This document shows positions 8,055-15,852 of a DNA stretch of 64,000 nucleotides, piece by piece (positions within the stretch are counted from its first letter, which is position 1; the number at the start of each line of letters is the position of its first letter). Source of the stretch: Bradymonas sediminis (GTDB lineage Bacteria > Myxococcota_A > Bradymonadia > Bradymonadales > Bradymonadaceae); the NCBI RefSeq assembly GCF_003258315.1, contig NZ_CP030032.1, positions 1,874,001 through 1,938,000 of the forward strand. Reading direction: 5' to 3'. Below the pieces are notes generated by a model. It had not been told where the DNA came from. It did no database searches and saw only the letters and a list, made by a program, of their open reading frames with translations. The position numbers and the translations under genes are program-made.

Positions 8055-8136
8055 GCGGTGGCACGTGGTGAAATTTCGCGTTAACGCGCCATCTTAGCTT
8101 GATCTTGACGCATACGCGCATAGTTTTGTGCCGCAT

Positions 8137-8158
8137 GTCGAAAGGCTAAAATTTCGAC
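8137..8158. promoter_or_regulatory. Inverted repeat upstream of the J-protein gene
   Basis: GTCGAAA and TTTCGAC arms of seven bases are separated by eight bases, 51 bases before the GTG start. It may be an operator or a leader hairpin. It does not match the CIRCE element (TTAGCACTC-N9-GAGTGCTAA). Confidence 0.35.
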
Positions 8159-8208
8159 CTATTCGCTCATTATTTTGATTTTCTGTAGTCCGCAGCGAGG
8201 CCTAAATC

Positions 8209-9231
8209 GTGTCCGTAGAATTTGAGGATTATTATAAGGTTTTAAACGTCGACCGCGGCGCATCTCAGGACGAGATCCAGAAGGCGTATCGCAAACTTGC
8301 GCGCAAATATCACCCGGACGTGAGCAAGGAAGCCGACGCGGAAGAGAAGTTTAAGAAGGTCAACGAGGCCCATGAGGTGCTCAAGGACCCGGAGTCGCGC
8401 AAGAAGTACGACCAGCTTGGCAAGGATTGGAAGAAATATCAGAGCGCCGACGGCTTTCGTCCGCCCCCCGGCTGGGGCGGCGGCGCGGGGGTGCACGGCT
8501 TCGAGGATATTTTTGGCGGGCAGGGTGGCGGCCAGCCCGATTTCAGCGACTTCTTCAATACATTCTTCGGCGGTGGGCGCCCGGGCGGCGCCTCGGCGGG
8601 GCCCGGGCCGGGGTTCAACTTCGAAGGCTTCGGCGGGCACGGTGGCCAGCGCCGGGTGCGCCCGCAAAAGGGGCGCTCGGTCGAGGCGGTCGTGCATGTC
8701 ACGCTCGAAGAAGTCGCCAGCGGCGCGGAGCGCGAGATCGTGCTGCCCATGCGCGAGCGACTCCCCGACGGGCGCGTGGTGGAGCAGAATAAAAGCTACA
8801 AGGTAAAGATCCCCGCAGGCACCACCGACGGTACGGTGATCCGCCTGGCCGGGCAGGGCGAGGAAGGCGTGGGAGGCGGCAAGGCCGGGGATCTTCGGCT
8901 GCGCGTGGAGCTCACCAAGCACCCGCTTTTTGAGGTCGACGAGCATGACCTGACCACCGATATTTATCTGACGCCCTGGGAAGCAGCACTGGGCGCGCGC
9001 GTGAGCGTGAGGACGCTTGATGGCGCGGGCACGGTCTCGATTCCGCCCGGGTCCCAGAGCGGCTCGAAGCTTCGGTTGCGCGGCAAGGGTTTGCCGCGGC
9101 GCAAGGGCAAGAAGAATGGCGACCTCTTCGCCCGACTGCAAATCCGGGTGCCCGAGGAGCTCAGCGACCGAGAGCGCGAACTCTTCGAGTTGCTCCAGGC
9201 GGAGTCGAGCTTCAACCCCCGCGAAGACTAA
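8209..9231 (+). CDS. CbpA-type J-domain co-chaperone
   Basis: J proteins stimulate DnaK ATPase and deliver substrates to it. The 340-residue protein has an N-terminal J domain (about 7-70) with HPD at residues 35-37 (KYHPDVSK), a glycine/phenylalanine-rich linker (about 75-145), and two C-terminal beta domains (YKVKIPAGTTDGTVIRLAGQG). There is no CxxCxGxG zinc finger, so it is CbpA/DnaJ type II rather than DnaJ itself. Translation begins at a GTG (8209). It is a lone gene without adjacent dnaK or grpE. Confidence 0.93.
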   Translation: MSVEFEDYYKVLNVDRGASQDEIQKAYRKLARKYHPDVSKEADAEEKFKKVNEAHEVLKDPESRKKYDQLGKDWKKYQSADGFRPPPGWGGGAGVHGFEDIFGGQGGGQPDFSDFFNTFFGGGRPGGASAGPGPGFNFEGFGGHGGQRRVRPQKGRSVEAVVHVTLEEVASGAEREIVLPMRERLPDGRVVEQNKSYKVKIPAGTTDGTVIRLAGQGEEGVGGGKAGDLRLRVELTKHPLFEVDEHDLTTDIYLTPWEAALGARVSVRTLDGAGTVSIPPGSQSGSKLRLRGKGLPRRKGKKNGDLFARLQIRVPEELSDRERELFELLQAESSFNPRED

Positions 9232-9260
9232 GAGATGCTCCTAAATATCGGTGCGCGTTT

Positions 9261-9938
9261 ATGAAACCCATGGAGCTTCGGTATTTAGGACACGCCGCGC
9301 TGCGCCTGCGCGCCGCGGACCAGACCACGCTGATCATCGACCCTTATAATCCGGGCGGGTTCTCGGGGCGCATGGGCTACGCGCCGATCCCGTATCATGC
9401 GGACGCGGTCGTCTGCTCGCACGCGCATCTGGACCACGCGGCGATTGATGACCTCCCAAATCGGCCGCATGTTATGGAGGGCGATGCCTGTTTTGGTCCG
9501 TTTGCGGTCCAGCGCCATCGCGCCTTCCACGATGAATATGAGGGTAGGCGCCGGGGCGGGGCGGTCGATATTCTGGAGATTCAGGTCGATGGGCTGCGCG
9601 TGGTCCATCTGTCAGACGTCGGCCATAGCCCGACACCCGCGCTCATCGAAGCGCTGCGCGCCCCGGATATCCTATGCCTGCCGGTGGGGGGGAACTTCAC
9701 GATTGGGGCCGCTCAGGCCTACGAGTGGTTGCAGCGGCTCGCCCCCACGCGCTGCGTCCCGATTCACGCCAAAACCCCGCGTTGCCTCCTGGACCTGCTG
9801 GAGACGGGCGTCTTCGAGGCGTACATTCCCGCGACGCCATCCGACGCCATGGATCGGCAGATGGGCTCGTTTATTGAAGTCGATTCCGCTATGATTACCT
9901 TTGAGGAGTGGATCGCTGCTTTGGCTCCGGAGTGCTGA
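9261..9938 (+). CDS. MBL-fold metal-dependent hydrolase, UlaG-like
   Basis: The 225-residue protein has a metallo-beta-lactamase fold: LGHAALRL, the zinc motif HAHLDH (H54, H56, D58, H59), HLSDVGH, PVGG and VPIHAKTP. These match the UlaG-like family of small cytosolic hydrolases. The substrate cannot be read from the sequence. The ATG at 9270 (MELRYLG) is an alternative start. It is a different subfamily from the broken MBL gene at the left of the window. Confidence 0.88.
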   Translation: MKPMELRYLGHAALRLRAADQTTLIIDPYNPGGFSGRMGYAPIPYHADAVVCSHAHLDHAAIDDLPNRPHVMEGDACFGPFAVQRHRAFHDEYEGRRRGGAVDILEIQVDGLRVVHLSDVGHSPTPALIEALRAPDILCLPVGGNFTIGAAQAYEWLQRLAPTRCVPIHAKTPRCLLDLLETGVFEAYIPATPSDAMDRQMGSFIEVDSAMITFEEWIAALAPEC

Positions 9939-10070
9939 ATCAGCGTGTCGGTTGGGGGTTTTCGAGCGAATTAGGCCGTACGGGAACAAAATCCCACTCC
10001 CAGGTTGTTCTTCAGAGTGCTTAGTCGAGGCCTCTACGGATGAATGAGCGAGACCCGAGGGTGACGTCAT

Positions 10071-11162
10071 ATGGATGTTCCACAATTTGAACAGGCAATA
10101 TTGAAGCTGGCCTTTGAGACCGACGCGCGGATTACGACCGCATCGGTGGCCTATTATCTGGGCCTGCCGAGTCGGCGTTGCAATGAGCTATTAAATGCGT
10201 TGCTGGCCGAAGGGGTGTTGGAGTTGGACAGCGACGGCGAGGGCAACCTCTTCTACCGCGTCCCCAACAAACCCGCCGGCAGTGACGCCGTGATGGGCCA
10301 ATTGCGCCAAGAGCGAGAGAATCCGTTCGCCGCCTCGAATCGACTGCTTATTGGGACATCAAATCCGGAAGACCAGGCCGCGGCTCAGAGCACGGGCGCA
10401 TCGATGGTGCGCGCGCAAAACCAGCTCCCGTCGGGCGTTCGCTTTGTCTCGCCGGGCGATGACGAGGATAACTCCGAGCCGCTGCGCGTGCATGCTCACA
10501 CCCGTGCGCCCGAGCCGTCCCTCGACACGCAACCAGGCTCCGGGAGTTGGGGCAGCGCCGCGTCGCCGTCGGGGCGCGAGAGACAGGCGAGTCCGCGCCG
10601 AACCCTTGAACCCCTGGCGGGCGTCGCCCGTCGCCACGCGCGCCCCGACGCGACGATCAACCGCTGCGGCGCCAGCCCGCTGCTCGTCTCGGACTCGGTG
10701 CGCTGCGACCCCAAACCCGTGGCCGCGCGTCGTCCCGTGCTGACAAGCTGCGCCGAGCCCAAAGCCGTGCACGCGCGCAAGCGCTCCACTCAGGCTGATG
10801 ACTCGATCTGGGGGGCCAAGCCGGACCAGTGGCCTGTGGTGCACCCGTCTTCTCCACGGCGCGTCTTCGGGGAGTCCATCCCGAATCGTGCCACGATGCT
10901 TGCGTCGCGCCCCGGCGGCGGTGACCTGGCGATTCGCGATGACGCGCTCACCCAGCCCGAGCATCAGCCGGGCATGGCCCTGTTATTGAGTCTGATCCTC
11001 TGCGGAACCGGACAGATCTATAACGGAGAGGTCAGCAAGGGGATCATGATGATGGTGCTGTGCTTCCTGCTGTGGTTCGTGCTCTTGGGCTGGGTCGTTC
11101 ATATCTGGTCGATCGTCGACTCGGTGGTGGTGGCCGAGCGGGTCAATCGCAGCAACGGTTAG
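10071..11162 (+). CDS. Membrane protein with N-terminal winged-helix-like domain and C-terminal TM2 domain
   Basis: Residues 1-70 (FEQAILKLAFETDARITTAS through LFYRVPNKP) read as a winged helix: helix, ITTASVAYYLG recognition region, ELLNALLAEGVLEL and a beta hairpin. Residues 90-300 are low complexity and disordered, rich in S, P, A and R. The last 60 residues form a TM2-type hairpin (LLLSLILCGTGQIYNGEV, then MMMVLCFLLWFVLLGWVVHIW). The family is common in Myxococcota-like genomes, with no known function. A membrane-tethered regulator is one inference. A strong terminator follows. Confidence 0.75.
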   Translation: MDVPQFEQAILKLAFETDARITTASVAYYLGLPSRRCNELLNALLAEGVLELDSDGEGNLFYRVPNKPAGSDAVMGQLRQERENPFAASNRLLIGTSNPEDQAAAQSTGASMVRAQNQLPSGVRFVSPGDDEDNSEPLRVHAHTRAPEPSLDTQPGSGSWGSAASPSGRERQASPRRTLEPLAGVARRHARPDATINRCGASPLLVSDSVRCDPKPVAARRPVLTSCAEPKAVHARKRSTQADDSIWGAKPDQWPVVHPSSPRRVFGESIPNRATMLASRPGGGDLAIRDDALTQPEHQPGMALLLSLILCGTGQIYNGEVSKGIMMMVLCFLLWFVLLGWVVHIWSIVDSVVVAERVNRSNG

Positions 11163-11189
11163 GCCCACAGCAGTCCAGTGAGACCAATT

Positions 11190-11226
11190 GGCCGCCTGCC
11201 CGAAAGGGGCAGGCGGCCATTTTTTG
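11190..11226 (+). terminator. Rho-independent terminator after the TM2 gene
   Basis: A 12 base-pair GC stem (GGCCGCCTGCCC with its complement) around a short GAAA loop is followed by six T. It separates the wHTH-TM2 gene from rpsB. Confidence 0.9.
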
Positions 11227-11499
11227 TAGGCGCTCGCACTTTCTCGACGCATTCAACTTCATGTCTAGATTAGAGCATCCGTAGTATTTGCAATATGCGC
11301 TTGCGAGCACACTTTCTGCGTGGTACGCACAGCGCGCCAAATTTCGCCGGCGTGCACGGGACTCTGAGCCTGGTAAATACACGCCAAATACACACGCTTC
11401 TGGACTGCAGCCCCATGTGCCTCGAATGATCGAGGTGGGGATGGCGGAATGAAAGAGGCGGACGTTTTAACAAACCAACCGAGTAAAAGGAGAGTACCG

Positions 11500-12321
11500 A
11501 TGGCAGAAATCACGATGAGAGACTTGTTGGAGGCCGGTGTTCATTTCGGTCACCAGACCAACCGTTGGAACCCGAAAATGGGTCGCTATATTTTCGGCGC
11601 CCGCAACGGCGTGCATATTGTCGACCTGAGCCAGACCGTGCGTTTGTTCGCGCGCGCTCAAGAGTTCATCGCCCGTATGTCCGCTGCTGGCGAGAGCATC
11701 ATGTTCGTCGGCACCAAAAAGCAGGCTCAGGACGCGATTCGCGCCCAGGCCGAGCGCGCTGACCAATTCTACGTCGTCAACCGCTGGTTGGGTGGCACGT
11801 TGACGAACTGGAACACCATCTCGAAGTCCATCAACAAGCTCGAAGAGCTCGACAAGATGGCGCGCGACGGTTCCTACGGCAAATACACCAAAAAAGAAGT
11901 CCTTATGTTCGAGCGCGATCGTGAGCGTCTCGAGAATAACGTCGGCGGTATCCGCGGCATGAAGGGACTTCCGGGCGCGATGTTCGTCATCGACCCGCAC
12001 AAAGAAGAGATCGCCATTAAAGAGGCGAACAAGCTTGGAATCCCGGTCGTCGCCGTCTGCGATACCAACTGCAACCCGGACGGAATCGACTATGTCATTC
12101 CGGGCAACGATGACGCGATTCGCGCGATTCGTCTTTTCGCGGGTGCGATCGCGGATGCCTGCCTCGAAGGCGGCAAAGCTGCAAGCGCCCGTCGCGAAGA
12201 GAGCGCGCGTGAAGCCGCTCGCGCCGCCAAAGACTTCCACGCTGCCGAAGCGCCCGCCAAGGGCCCGGAAGTTCAGCGTATCGGCGAAGCTGCCGATGCT
12301 TCGAAGTCGGCTGAAGGCTAA
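11500..12321 (+). CDS. rpsB: 30S ribosomal protein S2
   Basis: The 273-residue product shows [49 protein letters not shown], and [26 protein letters not shown], all S2 signatures. The start at 11500 is chosen because AAGGAGA precedes it and MAEITM is the family N-terminus; an ATG at 11449 would add 17 unlikely residues. The tail (about 230-273) is Ala/Glu rich. S2 is a late-assembling 30S protein. The rpsB-tsf-pyrH-frr order is the standard one. Confidence 0.97.
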   Translation: MAEITMRDLLEAGVHFGHQTNRWNPKMGRYIFGARNGVHIVDLSQTVRLFARAQEFIARMSAAGESIMFVGTKKQAQDAIRAQAERADQFYVVNRWLGGTLTNWNTISKSINKLEELDKMARDGSYGKYTKKEVLMFERDRERLENNVGGIRGMKGLPGAMFVIDPHKEEIAIKEANKLGIPVVAVCDTNCNPDGIDYVIPGNDDAIRAIRLFAGAIADACLEGGKAASARREESAREAARAAKDFHAAEAPAKGPEVQRIGEAADASKSAEG

Positions 12322-12414
12322 GTCCTCGCGAATCCGCGAGTAACGTAATTATATATAACTTTTGATGGACGCGCGCGGCCCGCTGACGGGCCGCGCCCAC
12401 CCAGGAGCATAAGA

Positions 12415-13317
12415 ATGGGAATCAGTGCCAAAGAGGTAAAAGCACTCCGTGAACGCACCGGCGCTGGCATGATGGATTGCAAGCGCGCGCTCGCTGACAA
12501 TGACGGCGATATGGAAGCCGCAATCAAATTCTTGGAGATGAAAGGCATCGCCGCCGCCAAGAAGAAGTCCAGCCGTGTCGCCGCCGAAGGTCTGGTTCGT
12601 ATCTGGGCCAACGAGGACGCCACCGAGGCGGTCCTGGTTGAGGTCAACAGCGAGACCGACTTCGTGTCGCGCAACGAGCAATTCCAAGAATTTGCAGACA
12701 AAGTCGCCGCCGCCATCGGCGCATCCGACATCACCTCCAACGAGGAGATCGGTAGCGTTGCGGTTGGAGACCAGACGATCGAAAGCTTCACCACCGATAC
12801 CATCGCCGCGCTTGGCGAGAATATCTCCGTGCGTCGCTTCGTTCGCGTGACCTCGCCGGAAGGCCTGGTCGGAACCTATATCCACGCTGGTGACCAGCTT
12901 GGTGTGTTGGTCGAGACGAAAGTCAACGGCGGCGCTGATCGTGGCGCGGTCGAGGATTTCGCCCGTGACGTCGCCATGCATATCGCTGCGATGAATCCTC
13001 CCTACCTCAACGCCAGCGACATTCCCGCCGCCGAGCGTGAAGAGCAGGAGGCGATCTTCGCCGCTCAGCTCGCCGAAGAAGGCAAGCCCGAGAATATCAT
13101 TCCGAAGATCATCACCGGAAAGATCAAAAAGTGGGAATCCGAGATTAGCCTGCTTGAGCAAGCTTTCGTTAAGGATACCGACAAGACGATCGCCGAATTC
13201 CAGAAGGGCGTTGACGGAGCCGAGTTGGTTGGCTTTGTTCGCTTCCAGGTGGGCGAAGGCATCGATAAGGGCGAAGTCGACTTTGCCGCAGAAGTCGCTG
13301 AACAGCTAAAAGGCTGA
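12415..13317 (+). CDS. tsf: Elongation factor Ts
   Basis: EF-Ts is the nucleotide exchange factor for EF-Tu. The 300-residue protein shows the N-terminal UBA-like domain (EVKALRERTGAGMMDCKRAL), the core motif NSETDFVSRN, and EEGKPENIIPKI near the C-terminal domain. It begins with a good upstream AGGAGC. It is followed by a terminator, so pyrH-frr may use a separate promoter. Confidence 0.98.
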   Translation: MGISAKEVKALRERTGAGMMDCKRALADNDGDMEAAIKFLEMKGIAAAKKKSSRVAAEGLVRIWANEDATEAVLVEVNSETDFVSRNEQFQEFADKVAAAIGASDITSNEEIGSVAVGDQTIESFTTDTIAALGENISVRRFVRVTSPEGLVGTYIHAGDQLGVLVETKVNGGADRGAVEDFARDVAMHIAAMNPPYLNASDIPAAEREEQEAIFAAQLAEEGKPENIIPKIITGKIKKWESEISLLEQAFVKDTDKTIAEFQKGVDGAELVGFVRFQVGEGIDKGEVDFAAEVAEQLKG

Positions 13318-13333
13318 TTCAGAATCGCTTAAT

Positions 13334-13359
13334 AAGCGCCCTTCGGGGCGCTTTTTTTT
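13334..13359 (+). terminator. Rho-independent terminator after tsf
   Basis: AAGCGCCC and GGGCGCTT form an eight base-pair stem with a TTCG tetraloop, followed by eight T. It starts 17 bases after the tsf stop. Confidence 0.92.
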
Positions 13360-13395
13360 GGAAACAAAAGGTGTCGCACCTTAGATTTTACCTGA

Positions 13396-14172
<777 letters not shown>

Positions 14173-14281
14173 TCAGCGTTGAGCCGTGGGTTTAGTATTA
14201 GCTCGCAGCGCGAATTTGACATAAAAACACCGACACTGCGCCCGACGTTGGAGCGCAGGCCGGATCTTCGGAGGAAAAATT

Positions 14282-14839
14282 ATGGATAATCTCGTATTAG
14301 ATGAATTGAAATCGGGCTACGAGGCGACAATCCGTGGTCTAAGAAATTCGTTGGCAAAGATTCGCACCGGTCGTGCAAATACGAGCATGCTCGACAGCAT
14401 CCGGGTCGATTATTATGGGCAGCCGACGCCGCTGGCGCAGGTCTGCACCCTGAAGGTCGCCGACCCGCGCCTCATCACGCTGAATCCCTGGGAGAAATCA
14501 GTGATTCCGGATATTGAGCGCGCGATCGCCTCATCGGACCTGGGCCTTAACCCGTCGAACGATGGCAATATTATTCGGATCCCGATTCCGGCGCTCACCG
14601 GTGAGCGTCGCCAGGATTTGGTGCGCATGGCCCGTCGCGAGGCCGAGGACCACAAGATCTCGCTGCGCAATGAGCGCCGTGACGCCAATGACCAGTTGAA
14701 GGCCCTGGAGAAGAACTCGGAGATTTCCGAGGACCAGCTGCACCGGGCGTTCTCCAAGGTCGACGCCTTGACCGAAAAATATACGAAGATGATTGACGAG
14801 ATCGTGGCCGAGAAAGAGACCGATATCTTGGAGATCTGA
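14282..14839 (+). CDS. frr: Ribosome recycling factor
   Basis: RRF, with EF-G, releases ribosomes from mRNA after termination. At 185 residues it has the standard length and motifs: LRTGRANTSMLDSIRVDYYG equivalent (here KIRTGRANTSML), PLAQVCTLKVADPR, INPWEKS equivalent (LNPWEKSVIPDIERAI) and GRRQDLVRMARR equivalent (ERRQDLVRMARREAED). A GGAGG box precedes the ATG. Confidence 0.97.
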   Translation: MDNLVLDELKSGYEATIRGLRNSLAKIRTGRANTSMLDSIRVDYYGQPTPLAQVCTLKVADPRLITLNPWEKSVIPDIERAIASSDLGLNPSNDGNIIRIPIPALTGERRQDLVRMARREAEDHKISLRNERRDANDQLKALEKNSEISEDQLHRAFSKVDALTEKYTKMIDEIVAEKETDILEI

Positions 14840-14892
14840 GTCGCTTCGGAAGTATCACGCGGCGGCTTCGGCCGGGCGGATTGATTTCGAAT

Positions 14893-14940
14893 AAAACGCG
14901 CCACCCCAGCCATCAGGGCTGGGGTTGCGCGTTTTATTTT
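14893..14940. terminator. Bidirectional terminator between frr and the repeat lipoprotein
   Basis: A long stem joins AAAACGCG..ACCCCAGCC to GGCTGGGGT..GCGCGTTTT around a four-base loop, with T-rich flanks on both strands. It lies between the convergent frr and the minus-strand lipoprotein gene, serving both. Confidence 0.88.
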
Positions 14941-14967
14941 GCCAGGGCGTCAATTGTCGGCTGAGGG

Positions 14968-15576
14968 TTATTCGGTCATGCAGGCCGCCGCGCTGGGGGT
15001 ACACGCGCCGTCGGGGTCGCAGGTTTTGAGGACCATGGTCTCGAAGCAGTCGGGGTCGCTCGGGTCGCAGATCGTGCAACTGTCGCCGCAGACCTTGCCG
15101 GCGCAGGGCTCGTAGTCGCCGGGGGGCTCGGTGCAGGCCGCCGCGCTGGGGGTACACGCGCCGTCGGGGTCGCAGGTTTTGAGGACCATGGTCTCGACGC
15201 AGTCGGGGTCGCTCGGGTCACAGATCGTGCAGCTGTCGCCGCAGACCTTGCCGGCGCAGGGCTCGTAGTCGCCGGGGGGCTCGGTGCAGGCCGCCGCGCT
15301 GGGGGTGCATGCGCCGTCGGAGTCGCAGGTTTTGAGGACCATGGTCTCGAAGCAGTCATCATCTCCGGGGGCACATAGGGTACAGGTGTCGCCGCAGACC
15401 TTGCCGGCGCAGGGCTCGTAGTCGCCGGGTTGCTGGGCGATCTCGCCCATATGCTGGCGCGAATCACCGTCGGCCGCCGCCCCGCCGCAGCCGACCAGCG
15501 CCAGCGCTAGCGCCAAAAAGGTGACCTTGAGCAACTGGCAAACCATCGACGTCGTTCTCGTCTTGCTGTCATTCAT
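14968..15576 (-). CDS. Lipoprotein with three near-identical cysteine-rich 51-residue repeats
   Basis: The 202-residue protein begins MNDSKTRTTSMVCQLLKVTF and has lipobox LVGC near residue 30. The rest is three copies of a 51-residue unit: PPGDYEPCAGKVCGDSC, TICDPSDPDC, ETMVLKTCDPDGACTPSAAAC. Each has about eight cysteines that probably pair. The start at 15576 is favoured over upstream in-frame starts because it begins just before the signal peptide. No function is known. Disulfide-stabilised surface lipoproteins of this kind are common in Myxococcota-type genomes. It diverges from the STAND gene. Confidence 0.8.
   Translation of the reverse strand: MNDSKTRTTSMVCQLLKVTFLALALALVGCGGAAADGDSRQHMGEIAQQPGDYEPCAGKVCGDTCTLCAPGDDDCFETMVLKTCDSDGACTPSAAACTEPPGDYEPCAGKVCGDSCTICDPSDPDCVETMVLKTCDPDGACTPSAAACTEPPGDYEPCAGKVCGDSCTICDPSDPDCFETMVLKTCDPDGACTPSAAACMTE
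14980..15438 (-). repeat. Three tandem 153-base repeats inside the lipoprotein gene
   Basis: Units begin at 14980, 15133 and 15286, giving an exact 153-base period (51 codons). The first two are nearly identical over their length; the third (protein-proximal) is more diverged, with TLCAPGDDDC in place of TICDPSDPDC. The near identity suggests recent amplification or gene conversion. Confidence 0.85.
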
Positions 15577-15628
15577 TTTCTTTCTCCAGATCAAAAAATT
15601 CATCGCATTGTCGAAACTTTCACGCTGC

Positions 15629-15661
15629 GAGATTGATAGTAGCCAGTGCCAATGCAATCTC
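15629..15661. promoter_or_regulatory. Inverted repeat in the divergent lipoprotein/STAND intergenic region
   Basis: GAGATTG (15629-15635) and CAATCTC (15655-15661) are perfect seven-base arms with a 19-base spacer. They lie in the 276-base gap between two divergent genes, so a shared operator is possible. No clear promoter hexamers were recognised in this gap. Confidence 0.25.
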
Positions 15662-15852
15662 AACGTAGACCTTCTGAACCGACCTGAGCGCATCTGAGAG
15701 CTTCTGAGTTTCTGCCCGAGGATGTAGGAGTCGCTGGAGTAGGGATCTTTTCGGTGGTAGGAAGGGCACACTAAAATCTGTACCGATGAGAGGCGCTGGC
15801 GGTTGAACCGCCGGTCGAGAATGTGTTGAAACTTTAGCGATCAGATACCGCA

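Noticed and set aside
8055-8208. CIRCE heat-shock element before the J-protein gene
   Set aside because: The TTAGCACTC-N9-GAGTGCTAA pattern is absent; only an unrelated dyad is present.
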